From NCBI GenBank assembly GCA_030142905.1, contig JASJOG010000002.1:6618501-6682500 (forward strand): DNA of 64,000 bases, in the 5' to 3' direction. The stretch's first letter is position 1; each line of letters starts with the position of its first letter. Shown in pieces: positions 47,311 through 59,520 of the stretch. The translations under genes were made by a program, and so were the position numbers. This stretch comes from Heliopora coerulea. Its lineage: Eukaryota > Cnidaria > Anthozoa > Scleralcyonacea > Helioporidae. Below the pieces are notes generated by a model, which searched no databases, was not told where the DNA came from, and saw nothing but the letters and a program-made list of their open reading frames with translations.

Positions 47311-47639
47311 GTAGTGTCTGCAATTCGTCAGTGATCAATTGGAAGATCTAACGCATATCTTAGGTTATCTACCAGCTATTTGCAAACTGCCAAGGGAGTT
47401 GCTCAGGACTCTGCGCACTTCTATCTTTGCTGCCCAATAAAAAGGCACACATTTGAATTGCTCTGGCGCGTTAACGGCCGCAGCAGCACAAGCATCTCCA
47501 ATCGCCAGCAATAAAGTCAGCAACAGCAACAAATAAAAGGGAAAGAAGTAAAAATAAAAGCAGATCATTAACAGCAACAATGTAAAGATTGGTCCACTGG
47601 TTGCGTCAAGTCTCGGAAACATGTCACAGGGACTTGTCT

Positions 47640-48010
47640 CAGGAACAAATTCCCTTGTCAAAATATTAATGCCCAGCATAGAATACGGAGAATGGCCATT
47701 CACACAATGAAGTATAAAATATTTAATAAGATCTGACATTTCTTTGCTAAACTTGCAACATCCTCGGAGAGTATTAACAAAGTCACAGTGATGATAATTA
47801 TATTTACAGACATGAATCTAATTCACTACGGCAATCAATGCCGTTTAACTAAGGCAACCAATGACGTTTAACTAAGGTAACCAATGACGTTTCGTTCAGC
47901 AACGACACGTCAGATCCTATTAAATATTTTATACTTTATTGTTGGAATGGCTCTTCTTTGTATTATATGCCAGCCATTAATATTTTTGACAAGGTTACGA
48001 TTCCCGCCTG
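47640..48010. mobile_element. Inverted pair of Penelope-like terminal fragments
   Basis: The left arm (minus) contains gtcagatcttattaaatatt and atgctgggcattaatatttt; the right arm (plus) contains gtcagatcctattaaatatt and atatgccagccattaatatt, continuing to gattcccgcctgg. Both have hammerhead-like cores broken by substitutions (GAAATGTC with CCGAGGA on the left, GACACGTC on the right). Confidence 0.7.
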
Positions 48011-48149
48011 GTAAGTCTATTGTTGTTATTTTGAACAAATTCCCTATTGTGCAAGGTGCAAAAAGTTTGTCGGGGGGGACATTTTTTGCCCTCAACTTGT
48101 TGCATGAATTCAAATTGATTCTAGTTCTAGACGATATGTGGACGTCCGA

Positions 48150-48830
48150 CATAGTGCTGCCTCAGAAAAATGATTTCTGAACCCCTTAAGGGGCATCGAA
48201 CCCGCAACCTTTAGATAACTGGTGAGACGCTGTAACCATTGAGCTAACGAGTCTCAGATCTTGAGCCTAGGTGGAAGTTCGACATATGTGCTGCCTATGC
48301 TGCCGCCACGATATGTTAGTGTTTCATGCTATTTCATGAGGAAACCTGAGGATAACATGGACGGTATGTGGACGTTCGTCAAGTTCATAATCCAACCTTC
48401 AAATTCCTGATAGGGGAAACGCTCTACCCGCTGAGTTTCCACTACTCAGATTGTAAGCCAAGGTGCTGGTTTGACATACATACTGCCACATAAGCAGCCA
48501 CAATATGTCAATTATGTCTCGAAAGAGATGAATGCTACATGCAATAGGTGGTATGCATGTGACGTCATGGCAGCCATCTTGGATGAACTTTCACAAAAGA
48601 ATCTCATTAACTTCTATTGTATGTGGAACCAACATGGCCACCGTATCATTGTCCTTCAAATCCTAAGGGACTGGGCGCAACCCAACTATTGCTCATGGAG
48701 CTTTGGTGGTATGGACAATATGTGGACGTTTGTCGAGCTCAAGCCTCAGACGGGGATCCTACTTGCAACCTTTTGATGACCGATGAGACGCTGGTCCAGT
48801 TAAATCAAAAACAACCATGGTGACCACATC
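48150..48830. mobile_element. tRNA-like family B remnants in series
   Basis: A minus-strand tRNA-like block at about 48180-48255 (catcgaacccgcaac...ccattgagcta), then repeated tatgtggacgt(t/c)cg blocks near 48135, 48365 and 48717, and a second degraded block at about 48750-48800. This suggests two or three tandem degraded units. Confidence 0.55.
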
Positions 48831-49429
48831 TTTCACAATCTGTTACTTTATTTATCTTCGACACAGCACACTTGACACTGCGACTTCTCTCGCTGAAGGA
48901 CTAAACCAACTATATACGATTGCACATGACGCTAAAGAATTGTCGATTAACAGAAACCGCACCTTACATTTTTCCTTGCTCCATAACACGTGATTGCTTC
49001 CAGACAAGCCAGTCTCACACCTTGAAAAAATGAATAACATCAATTAACAAAACATGCCAAAAAGATGAATATCATCTATATCAAGAAAAAAAAAAAGGTT
49101 CCCACATGCGATAAGTTGTTCCTGAAGTGATATACTTGTGAAACTTGAAGGGGTGGATGGCAGACACTAGTAGATTTCTTAAAAAATTTTCAAAATGGGG
49201 TGTGATGTAGGTTTACCGTGGCTGGGGCGTGATTCGATCCCGAGCCCAAATTATTCCTGATCCTAACCCAGATCCTAATCCTATTCCGAGTTTCCTCTAG
49301 AAAGGTGATATTCATTTTAAGTACATTTTCAAATTTAATGCATTTCATCTTTTCGGGATTGAAACACTGAATACATTTAGCAATAGTTTCCGAAAGTCAC
49401 ATGGTTACTTAGATGGCGTAAAGTCAAAC

Positions 49430-49915
49430 CAAATGCCCAGTCGGCCTGCTCCGGCCAACTCTGACATTCTCCAGAGCTCGCGAACGTGGAGTTTTGTCCA
49501 GTGCTTCCACTTGGAAGGAAGGTTTCTTCCCAAAGCAAATTTTCGCTTTGCGAAAGGTAACAAAAGAAAATGCTTCTTTGGGAGGAAATTTTAAGGTTTT
49601 TAATTTGCCTCTGGTTAAAAATTGTGTGCGGAGGAAAAAATGAAATTTTGTGGTCTTGTGGAAGCGCTGATTTCGGGGCTGATTACATGGGGAAATTTCA
49701 GCCCGGCAGACCATGTTGAAAAAAAAAGGCCCGATTACGTGAAATATTTCAACCCGGGCTAAAACTGAAATCGGAAGTGAACCCAAGCAGGAATTTCTCG
49801 GTGGCCTTTCTTCCTTTGGCAATTTACATCTTCTCACGTGTGTCAATCGTCTTTTCAGCCCGGGCTGAAATTTTTTCTTGCGATTACATATATAACTGCT
49901 GATTGACTCTTGTAG
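49430..49915. mobile_element. MITE of the cagcccgggctgaaa family, copy 1
   Basis: Shares gctgattacatgggg-type and cagcccgggctgaaattt ends with the copy at 53695-54035. The minus-strand frame of 140 codons across it is not conserved in the second copy. Confidence 0.65.
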
Positions 49916-49968
49916 CCGGTCAATCAGAAATTGTTGCAGTATATTTGACTATAGTTGTTCTCTTCTAG

Positions 49969-50046
49969 TCTGGAGCATGGCCTCTGGGACAGGCTGCTAC
50001 CTCGCCGTTAACCATACCCCAAGAACTTGTCGAAGCTGTTCAGTTG
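49969..50046 (+). CDS. CUL2: CUL2 exon
   Basis: Acceptor ctcttctag, SGAWPLGQAATSPLTIPQEL and VEAVQL, donor gtacgt; 26 codons. It matches [26 protein letters not shown] of CUL2. The last six bases and the donor are repeated 110 bases downstream. Confidence 0.96.
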
Positions 50047-50274
50047 GTACGTGATTTCATTTGTAATTCACCATTCACCAACCCAAATCATTCGCAAATA
50101 TCACAAGAAAAATCTGTTTAATTAGTGCTGGCTTTTGTTTTTTCTTTTTCCAGTTGGTACGTTATTTTATATGTAATTAAATACTCATCACCAACCCAAA
50201 TCGTCAAATCACAAAACGTCTTTTTTAATTAGTGCTTTTTAAACTTGAAAAACATCAATTTGTACAAATTTGAC

Positions 50275-50890
50275 ATCAAATACGATAGTCGATGAGTTAA
50301 AATTATGATATCAAAGAAATACCGAAAAGTGTCAATTCGTTACTCGAACTACGGAAGTAAACAAAAAGTGTACGAACAAAAGTCGATGAGTTAAAATAAT
50401 ATAAAACAAAAGAGAAAGGTGTCATTTCGTTACTTGAACTACGAGAGAAAACCAAAAAATGTACGAGTTAAGATCGATCAGTTAAAGTTATGATATAAAA
50501 CAAAAACAGAAAAAGTGTCATTTTGTTACTCAAACTACGATAGGAAACAAAAAAAATGTACGAGTTAAAGTCGATGAGTTAAACCTATAATATAAAACAA
50601 AAACAAAAAAGTGTTATTTCGTTACTGGAATTACGAAAGGAAACAAAAAATGTACGAATCAAAGTCAATGAGTTAAAGTTATAATATAAAACAAAAGAGA
50701 AAGGTGTCATTTCGTTACTTGAACTACGAGAGAAAACCAAAAAATGTACGAGTTAAGATCGATCAGTTAAAGTTATGATATAAAACAAAAACAGAAAAAG
50801 TGTCATTTCGTTTCTTAAACTACGAGAGAAAACCAAAATATGTACGAGTCAAAGTTGATGAGTTAAAATTATAAACAAAAACTGAAAAGC
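50275..50890. repeat. Intronic satellite, about 95 bp unit, about 7 copies
   Basis: Units run from gtcgatgagttaaa through tgtcatttcgttact and gaactacga to atgtacgagtta. Units 2-3 and 5-6 are nearly identical to each other, pointing to a later duplication of about 290 bp. It occupies the CUL2 intron before the exon at 51624. Confidence 0.9.
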
Positions 50891-51623
50891 GTCGTTAAGA
50901 GTGAGTATGTGGTTTTTGTTTACCATCGTCGACAGCTTCATTCTTTGAAAAAGCCGCCGTGTATTCCTCGAAAAAGTCACGCGCAGATCTCGTTTAACTT
51001 GGGAAACTGAGACATGCATAGGTCTTTATCCTACTATAGTGAAATGAGAAAAAAAGTGATCCCAATCAATGCCAGAGCGAGTTGAAAGTGGCACTAAAAA
51101 ACTCATAGAACGACTTTGCGTTCACGAGCCCGTATGGAAATAAATCGGAGTAGTTTGAACACGATTTCTAGACCGTGGGATATTTATCGTGTGAACAGCT
51201 TACCCCGATATCCTTCGACTTCGGTATAGTATCGAACTCTTTTCCCTCTGAACCAGAAATAAATCAGCATTCTGTGTTGCTTGCTTAGTCTCCATTGAAA
51301 AATTTTCAAATCATTTGACGTTTGTTGAACCGTACAGAAATTCAAACAGGTTTGTGTGAACAAAGCGAAACTCTGCCGTTACTTTTTAGCACCAGCTTCA
51401 TGTGAACGTAATCGAAGACAATAGGCTAGGTTAAGCGTTCTGCCCGAGTAATCCTCCTACCAAAGTTACCCCACCTGCATGTAAACCTGTCCGAAATGTA
51501 ACATAGTCCGTCTATAGCGAGTAAAAAAAAATCCAGCAGCTTTTGAACCTGAGCCTCGTTGGATACCTGTCGCGTGATATTCTAAAACTTACCTTTTTCA
51601 TACTTTAATCGTCTCTTTTACAG

Positions 51624-51690
51624 TTCGAAGTTTTCTACAGTAAAAAATTTAACGGAAGGAAATTAACGTGGTTACATCATCTGTCTAATG
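51624..51690 (+). CDS. CUL2: CUL2 exon
   Basis: Acceptor tcttttacag, FEVFYSKKFNGRKLTWLHHL and SNG (Gly split), donor gtaagt. GRKL.WL is the start of the alpha/beta segment that augments the RBX1 strand in cullin structures. Confidence 0.97.
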
Positions 51691-53019
51691 GTAAGTACAT
51701 GTACGTCATACGTCAATATATGTTTTAAATGACAGTACGTCAGGATTACAATTGAAAAGTTGTAAACGTGTATGTTAAATACTGTTAAATCTTTGTATGG
51801 TTTTACAGTTTGTCTCAAATTTCGTTTGCTGCATGTTACATCATAACGTCTGACGTAGATTTTTAGCAGCCAAATTGAGGTAGTACATATCAGATACATG
51901 CAAGAAGACTACATGTAAACACTCTTTGACATTGTACAGTAAACGATGTGAAGTGGATAGTTGCTATTGAGGTACCAGGCGGGAAGCGTAGTCTCGTCAT
52001 GAAAATCATATCACCATTGCTCAATTTCTTTTGTTCTCAGGAAGTTGATAAATAACTTATCAACTTCATATACTTATTCATGAGATTGATGTAATATTTC
52101 ATAAACGAGTGCGAGTGTTTTACCAGGGGTTACAAACACGAGAGAACAATGAAAATCACGAGGCCGTGAACCGAGTGATTTTGATTGTTTTCGAGTGTTT
52201 GTAAAACATGAGAGGATAATGAAAATCACGAGGCCGTAGGCCGAGTGATTTTTGTTGTGCTCGAATGTTTTACAAACGCGAAAGAACATTGAAAATCACG
52301 AAGTTGTAGGCCGAGTGCTTTTTATTGTTCTCGAGTGTTTGTAACCCCTGGTAAAACACGAGACACGAGTTTATGAAATACCTTCTCAATCGTGTATTTT
52401 GAATTTATAATTAAGAAATGTGATAATAAACGGTTCTAAGTAAGAGCCGTTTAATATCTGATTTCTTAATAATGAATTCAGTTTACGCGACCTTTACCGG
52501 GTTTCCAAACACATGCACATGACCAAATATGTTCGTCTGGTTGGTTAATTAGATCACGAATTATTAATGAATTTGAGAAAGCTACTTATCAACCTCATAA
52601 AATTTTTCTTGAGGTTGATATCTACTTATCAACCGGTTAATCTAATAGATCGCTCTAACTGGCACTTCCTTGCAAATATTAAGAACGACTTAAAACGTAA
52701 AAACACACTCAAACAAACAGGCAACTACTAGTATGCACTATGGGCCATCGATATTTCTTTTGGAAACTTTCAGTATATTCTCCACATCAATGTCCAGACA
52801 TTTAGCGATCTTATATCCTAGAAGATGGAAATACCTGGAACGAAGTCGACTGAGATTAGTCAACCTTTGCTAAATTAGTTTTAGAAAACCTCACCATTGG
52901 CGATATAAGGTGGTTATATACCTTAGACCTCGGTGGTTACGCGATATATCACCCTTCGGGCTTTACCCTCAGGTTTACATGTTGCTTAAACACCTCGGTC
53001 ACGGTGTATAACCTCTAGT

Positions 53020-53370
53020 TACTGCCCAGCAGATAGTTTTTGAAACAGGCATAATAAAAATCCTTTAATGTAGCTCAAGTTTTCTTACTTTACACATAAC
53101 ATCATCAGAGCGAAATGAATACAAAATTGTGATCTTAGATCTCTTAAACGATTACAAAAATAGATATGATAATGCATCATCTTCCCCTCCTTCTTTCTCA
53201 TTACTTATGCATTATCACATCTATTTTTTTGTAATCGTTGAAGAGATCTAAGATCACAATCTTGTATTCACTTCACTCTGATGATGTTACGTGTAAAGTG
53301 GCGAAACGTTAACTACATTAAAGAATTCCTATTATGCCTGTCTTAAAAATTATCTGCTGGGCAATGTAAT
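53020..53370. mobile_element. Inverted pair of Penelope-like terminal fragments
   Basis: The left arm starts actgcccagcaga and the right arm ends tctgctgggcaat; the inner arms share gtgatcttagatctctt and its complement. The + arm carries CTGATGA (53278-53284), helix II GTTAC/GTGGC and GAAACGTT, but helix I no longer pairs. The left arm core is eroded. Confidence 0.75.
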
Positions 53371-53694
53371 ATAAAGTTGTAAGGGAGAAGAAATGAGGGG
53401 CCATGGGCTGGATGTACCCATCCAACATTTTTAAAAGCAAATTCTATTTTCAGTGAAATCAAATTTTTGAGTATCATAATGTTATACAGTGTGTCCCCCC
53501 AAAAAGGGTTACCCTAGTCATGCTTCATTAATATTCTTTACCAATTATCTTTCGTACAACAGGTGATTTCTGAAGAATAATCATTAGAATTTTTAATAGG
53601 GTAGCCTTTTTATTGACACAAACTGTATTTGAAGACCCGTCCCGGACCATGCAGTTGCGACAGATGCAACTCTTGGGGGACCTCCTGGGAATCT

Positions 53695-54035
53695 GACTAA
53701 GAGGCTGATTACATGGAGATTTCAGCCCATTCTTCTAAAAAAAAAATTCTTGAAAAACGGAGCTCGCGATTAAATGAGGAAAGTGTCAGCCCGGTTTGAG
53801 CTACCTGGGATGAAAAATCCCATGTAATTGCACGAAAGAAGTTTAGCACGGGCTAAAATGATGATTGACAGGCATGGAAAGATGCAAATTGTTTGAACAA
53901 TTAAGGCTACCGACAGATTCCTGCCTCGGTTTACTTCCGATTTCAGTTTCAGCCCGGGCTGAAATATTTCATGTAATCGAAACTTCTTTCAACCCGATCT
54001 GCCGGGCTGAAATTTTCCCATGTAATCAGCTCCTT
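53695..54035. mobile_element. MITE of the cagcccgggctgaaa family, copy 2
   Basis: The left end gaggctgattacatggag and the right end, in reverse, aaggagctgattacatggga form TIRs of about 30 bases with cagccc-gggctg blocks inside. No coding capacity. Confidence 0.8.
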
Positions 54036-54431
54036 ATACTCCATGAATATACCCTTCACACTTCACTGGATAGTACCACAAATACATACAGAAATCATAA
54101 TCATGCTACTGGCAACTGCTTTCGTAGGTCTGGCTGATCACTGCACTAGATTCACAGGGTAGCAAGTTCGATTGCAAGTCAGGATTCCATTTTTCGGCTC
54201 TGGAAAATTTACTGTCTCTTGATATAAACTCCATTTCATGTGACTCAGTCTCAAGCATAACATCTGTTGGATATTTTATGAAAGTGCATCTTTTTTGTAG
54301 GGCAAAGTATTGGCAGTATACACGGAGTGACGCGTGGCGGTTTAGGAATTGGATACAAATTCTCCAAATGCCGGCAAGCGAATTTTTGTCACTTGATAAT
54401 TCCACCTAGTTTTTTTTTATTCTTGTTCTAG

Positions 54432-54537
54432 GTGAGGTCCGTTTAAATTTTTTAAGGCGACCTTACATTGTTACCGCTACAAGTTATCAAATGGCTGTCC
54501 TACTTTTGTTTAATTACTGTGAATCGCTGAGTTACAG
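54432..54537 (+). CDS. CUL2: CUL2 exon
   Basis: Acceptor cttgttctag, GEVRLNFLR then RPYIVTATSYQMAVLLLFNY and CESLSY, donor gtatgt after AG of a split Ser. It matches [35 protein letters not shown], a stretch that separates CUL2 from CUL1. Confidence 0.97.
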
Positions 54538-54906
54538 GTATGTCAATCCTTAGGGTCAGCATTAGTTGTCAATTACTACCGAAGCATTTGAAAAATCCTC
54601 CGTGTTTGAGGCTTTTCTCATGTTTGCTAGAAACCCCGTTTCAAATTTTCTTCCCATGCGCGCAACTACCTTTCGTCACTTCGTTCCTTTTATGAATCTG
54701 AACACTGAATCTCATAATATTGCTTCCAAATGCCAAAGAAAAAAAGGAGAGAATCTGAATAGTACTGTAGAATCTGTAACTGTTGACGAATTACTTAAGC
54801 CTATTTGCGGCTAGTATCATATTTATTTGAAATCCCCCTTTCAACATTTCTACTTATACACCCAGTAGCTTTTGCTCACTATTTTCTTTTTTACAAATTC
54901 GCACAG
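54538..54906. other. Short CUL2 intron
   Basis: 369 bases. It contains a + frame of 82 codons (54566-54814) without recognisable similarity. Confidence 0.5.
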
Positions 54907-54997
54907 TGAAATCTCTGCCCAGACAAACATAAATTCCAAAGAGCTGGACAGAACTCTACGGTCACTCCTTGACGTAAAGTTGTTACGTTCGTCTAAG
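54907..54997 (+). CDS. CUL2: CUL2 exon
   Basis: Acceptor ttcgcacag, one base completing Ser, then EISAQTNINSK, ELDRTLRSLLDVKLLRSSK, donor gtaaag. It matches [25 protein letters not shown] of CUL2 (winged-helix A). Confidence 0.96.
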
Positions 54998-55313
54998 GTA
55001 AAGGATGCCATTAGCTTGTTACTTTCACACAACCTGGCCATTTGTCTTTTAAGCTGCAGCTGCGACAGCGATTTTATTTCTTCAACAAGCGATGTAATAT
55101 ATTAAAGTTTTCCCGTCCCCAGAGCATTGATAAGTTTTAATCTAAGCCTCCTGCGGGACATCCAAGGTTGAATTTTTGACGTGAAAATTAGGGCTTATCG
55201 CCAGTGTATCCTCCCTGACTTTTAATAAAGACTCGATCTGGTTCTTATTCCCAGTTATCGGTAAGAATTGCCGATGCCGCATCAGTTGAACGGGAGGAAA
55301 TCTTCATGTTCAA
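54998..55313. other. CUL2 intron segment, nothing recognised
   Basis: Nothing beyond ordinary intron sequence. Confidence 0.5.
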
Positions 55314-55518
55314 ATTATTTATTTATTTATTTGTTTAAATTTACTTAAAAACGATGACCCTTCAATACTTGAATGGAACTGAGTTCCAATTTACAGATAT
55401 ATTTACAGATAATATACAATACACTGATATAAACCTACAAATTTAAAGATTCGTTGACACACACTAAAATTACACTTAATGACATAAATTTACATAATAC
55501 ATTATTTTCTAATGCTAT

Positions 55519-56215
55519 TTATAAATGGCGACCGAGACTAGCCTTAAATTGCTCATTCGAGATTTTTTGGGTTTTGGCAGATTTAGATAAGTTGTTCCAT
55601 ATCTGTGCAGCTATATAGCTTATGCTCGTTTTCAGAAAATTAGTTTTTGGCTTTTGAAGTGAATAATCGTTATCATTGCTACGCAAATTGTGATCCAAAT
55701 TATTGCTGATGCTAAACATGTTGGTGATACTTTCAGGGAATTCCCTATTCTTTACTTTAAATATAATTATTGATTTTTTATTTTTCCAACGGTTGATCAA
55801 TGATTGCCAGTCTAATTCAAGAAGTACTTCATCAGATCTAATTTCATAGGGTCGACCTGTAATAACTCTTGCGGCTCTGTTCTGAAGTCTCTGTAATTTT
55901 TCAATTAAATCATCACTGCAATTGTCCCAGACAAGGTTGCATTAATCAAAATACGGCAATACTGTAGCATTATATGCAGTAATCAACGTTAGTCTTGGAA
56001 CATAAATCTTCATTCGTCGAATCATGTCGATACCCTTCGACACTTTTGTAGCAACGCACTCAATATGATTTTTCCAAAGAAGTTGGTCGTCTACGACAAT
56101 GCCTAACGTTTTTGAATGTTTAACTCGTTTAATATTTGTGTCTCCTAGCTTAATTGACGGATCATCGTAGATGTTGGTTAAACGTTGCCTTGACCCAATT
56201 ATCGTATATTCTGTT
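55519..56215 (-). pseudogene. LINE C-terminal region
   Basis: Reads KTLGIVVDDQLLWKNHIECV, RRMKIYVPRLTLITAYNATV, LQRLQNRAARVITGRPYEIR and, in the open frame 55519-55800, IAAQIWNNLSKSAKTQKISN ending LGRHL. One in-frame stop lies in the LPYFD.CNLVW segment. Confidence 0.82.
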
Positions 56216-56217
56216 TT

Positions 56218-56990
56218 TTATCTGTTGAGAGTTAGTTTACTGGCTATCAACCACTGATGAACGTTTTCCAAGTCATTGTTCAGATGGACTTGGATTTCTT
56301 CTACAGACTTCCTACATGTTGTTAGATTTGTATCATCCACACACATACTAATGCTGGAGGATGAAAGACAATTTAGTAGATCGTTTACGGTCCCTGGTGT
56401 TACTCCACAAAGAATAGTATGTTGCTGGGATAATATATGACCAATTTTACACATCTGCACCCGATTAGTAAGCTATGATTTGAACCAATCAAGTGAGTAC
56501 CCTCTAATTTCATAAGTGTATAATTTATTGAGCAAAATATTGTGGTCCACGCAGTCAAATGCTCTCTTTTGGTCAAGGAAAATAACCCCGTTCAAATATC
56601 CTTTATCCATGTTAATGAACGATTTGTTCGTAAAATTCAGAAGAGATGTTTTAGTGGAGTGGTTCTTCCTAAAACCTTCCTGTTGCATACTGAGTATACT
56701 ATTGGTTTCCAAGTACAATGAAAGTTCACATGAGATCAATTTTTCAAATACCTTGGCCACAACAGAGTGAAAAGAAATTGGTCTGTAATCGTTACAAGTC
56801 TTTACATCCTGTTTTATGTATAGAGGAAATGACTGCTACTTTTAAGGCATCAGGAAATATACCTGGTTCTACTGATTTATTGAAAACGAATGTTAGAGAC
56901 GGTGCTAACACCAGCAGAGTCTTTTAGGAGTTTGGGCGATATCTTGTCATGCCCAATAGCTTTGGTCAATTTAATCATTGTAAGCAATCT
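56218..56990 (-). pseudogene. LINE reverse transcriptase, damaged
   Basis: Frames give DYRPISFHSVVAKVFEKLIS, QEGFRKNHSTKTSLLNFTNK, motif A VIFLDQKRAFDCVDHNILL, then ILCGVTPGTVNDLLNCLSSS. Here the GxPQGSILGPLLFLIYINDL block is cut short by about ten residues. Motif C reads CVDDTNL where FADDTNL is usual. Several stops. Non-functional. Confidence 0.85.
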
Positions 56991-57875
56991 CTAAACATAA
57001 ATTTCAGAAACATTATGGATCTGAAATCTACTGTTGCTAGGTTTGATATTGGACTCTGGCGATGTTAAGCCAGCAGGAAAATTATTTGCTAGATTAGTTC
57101 CAATTTCATTGAAAAATTTGTTAAATGTGTTGGCAATCTTACATGGTTCGTTGATTGCTTCATCATCATGCCTAACTTCTTTTACATTGGTTGTTTTATA
57201 TTTACGGTTGGTAAATTTATTTATTGTATTCCACATTTTCTTTGGGTTGTTTTCAATTCTCTTCAATGCATTCATGAAACATATTGCTTTGGTATTTTTA
57301 ACCAATTTATTTGTCTCATTTCGTGCCCTTTTATGTGCCTCATGAGCAAGTTTAGAACCTGTTTTGGCTGCTATTTCCTTAAGGTGATCCCTGTGATACA
57401 TTTTCTTTTTAATATTATTGGTTATCCAAGGGGTGTACTCACTTCTAACCTTTTGTGTAATGTGGGGAGCATGCATCTCAACTACTAATAAAAACTTAGT
57501 TTTCCATTCATCCCAAGCTTTATTTGTATCCATTTCACTTGATTGCGTTTGCAATATGTTTCCCAAATCAGTTCTAAGGGCATTAATGTCATAGTTCTTT
57601 AATTGCCTTGTGTTGATTATTTTTGGTTCTTTATGAGGAAGTGATATTTTTCTGAGAATAAATATTAAATTATGCTCACTAATTCCAACGTGCTCAACAC
57701 CAGACTTAATTATTTTTTCAGGCTGATTACTAAATGCTAAATCAATAAACGTAGCAGAAGTTTCAGTTACTCGAGTTGATTCACTGATTAATTGCTCAAA
57801 TTGATACATGTTAGTGATCTCCATAAGTCTGTTTGTTTGGGATCTGACTTGACGACGTCTTCTTCTTAATATCAT
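56991..57875 (-). pseudogene. LINE endonuclease end and linker
   Basis: 294 codons. It begins inside the endonuclease: SATFIDLAFSNQPEKIIKSG and VGISEHNLIFILRK (the S-D/E-H catalytic end of APE-type nucleases), then EYTPWITNNIKKKMYHRDHL, NPKKMWNTINKFTNRK and ANTFNKFFNEIGTNLA, the classic CR1 linker. The chosen Met is only the first in frame; the upstream part is missing. Confidence 0.85.
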
Positions 57876-58085
57876 GTGACATAGACAATTCTGACCAATA
57901 AAAAATGTGTACGAGATCGAGTGTATTGAAATAGTTTCACAGCCTCAATTTCATACTAATTCCTAATTGATCAAAATCGTTGCAATGGAGGAACCAGATG
58001 GAAATCGAAGTCTGCTGAGGAATTTATTGCCTGGCATATAGATTTAAGCAGAACCATAACCGAAATTAATTTGAAAATATTTTAA

Positions 58086-58124
58086 CACTAACATTTCGTT
58101 ACAACACGTAACATCATCAGAGTG
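58086..58124 (-). ncRNA. Hammerhead ribozyme motif, antisense to CUL2
   Basis: Helix I CACT, CTGATGA (58120-58114), helix II GTTAC/GTAAC with loop GTGTT, GAAA (58097-58094), TGTT, helix I AGTG (58089-58086). The CACT/AGTG pairing is complete; cleavage would follow GTT. Helix III is absent in a monomer. Confidence 0.62.
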
Positions 58125-59159
58125 ACAAAATTTACAAGCGTGAAAGAGGCTTTATTAATTGGTCAGGGTTAACTAATTAAGGAAGCGAGACGGCGGAAGA
58201 ACAAAACAGTGTCATCACAAGATGATGAAATACTAATGGTGTAAGATAATGTTAAGAGTGTTCAAGGAAAATTACCACCGACTTATCTAATTTTGCCAAG
58301 CACGGGATTAAGGTATTGCTCAAAAGATATTGTAAGTATATTAATATTAAATTGGTATTTAATCGCTTAATTAAGTTTGTTCAATGTGAAGGATCTTGTC
58401 CCTAAATATTTAAGATCACGAGTGGTATATAAATTAACTTGTGCCGGATGTAGTTCCGTGTATCTTGATGAAACACGCCGAAATTTTTCCACACGTGTAT
58501 ATTAACATCTGTCTAGTGACAAGAATTCACGTGTGTTTCAAGATATCTCAAACTCACTAATAATTTATCAGCAAAACACAAAAGAAATCAGTACCGAGAC
58601 GTAGTTTGGATATCTGATGTTAATTAGCATAGAATTTCGTCAAATCTAAACCCGATTTTTTCTTTAAATACGGATTCGTTTGAGATGTAATATCATGCAC
58701 TCGAAAGTCGTGTTTCATCAGATATCCAAACACTTCGAAGTTGATTAAAAAACTCGGCTATCGCCTCGTTTTTCAATACACTTCTCGGTTTTGAGATATC
58801 TGATGAAACAATCCTTCTCGTGTATGATATATTACTTGAAAGACTCTGTGGGTCTTGTAAGAGCCTTGCTAATGAAAACTGTTTTTCAATCTTGGACACA
58901 GCCAACAATATTTAAGAATTGAAATTAAAGGAATTCCTGCATATTGAGTTGAAAAGCCTAATTTAAATAAACAGCTTATTCACACTAATCTAAAACTCAA
59001 GTTTTAATATAATTCTTTTGCTATTCTTCATATATCAGTCACATTACTCTCAATTTTTCATTCCTCTGTTGTTCTTTGTATTCATGCATTACTTTATAAA
59101 ATCCAGCTTTGTACACACCCAGTTTTTGCTGATGATCGACTACGTTGTCCGAAACATGT

Positions 59160-59520
59160 CTTTTAAAACGGTCGTAGCTTTTATTAAAATTTTAACACAA
59201 TTTTTGCTGACCCGGAAATTTAAAATATCTAAAATCAGTATTAAGCGATAGTTTAATCTTTGAAATTAAGAAAATTCTTCAAAGGAGGACATCAAACTGT
59301 GTCGAACCCTGTGATAAGATAGAAAAGTCATCCAGAGGAACGTCGTGACTTGTTTTTATTTTGTGCGCAAGAATCCTCGATAATGTGGAGTGAAAAAGGT
59401 CTTTCCCAGTGTAGGCCGAAGTGCCCATATGCTCAGACAGCCTTGTGTGTATAAGTTGGCATGTTTCGCCAACATACGGTGCCTGGCAGCATTAGCACGC
59501 AAATTGATACAAGACATGGA
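59160..59520 (-). pseudogene. GIY-YIG endonuclease of a Penelope-like element
   Basis: The minus strand reads CCQAPYVGETCQLIHTRLSE, HMGTSAYTGKD, DVPLDDFSILSQG, then a frameshift and FLISKIKLSLNT. It corresponds domain by domain to 36583-36891, with stops, so it is an older copy. Confidence 0.78.

Larger units (their letters stand above)
51691..54431. other. CUL2 intron with several repeats
   Basis: 52080-52385: three units of about 75 bp built around aaaatcacgaggccgt...gagtgatt, flanked by an inverted pair (accaggggttac/gtaacccctggt). 52590-52640: short inverted cttatcaacc repeats. 52905-53005: a cctcggtggttac-type hairpin repeat. 53020-53370 and 53695-54035 are listed separately. The rest shows nothing. 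Confidence 0.6.
55314..57885 (-). mobile_element. CR1/L2-like LINE, minus strand, 5'-truncated in the endonuclease
   Basis: In sense order: the end of an APE-type endonuclease and linker (56991-57875), RT (56218-56990), C-terminal region (55519-56215), a 3' UTR and an (ATTT)n tail at 55315-55338. Frameshifts and stops interrupt it, and the RT has an internal deletion. The tail and domain order fit the CR1/L2/Rex group; the exact clade is not determined. Confidence 0.85.

Noticed and set aside
49424..49846. 140-codon minus-strand frame
   Set aside because: It lies within a MITE whose second copy (53695-54035) does not keep the frame.
50275..50890. CRISPR-like array (regular repeats of about 95 bases)
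   Set aside because: No repeat/spacer alternation; the whole unit is repeated, and the context is a metazoan intron.
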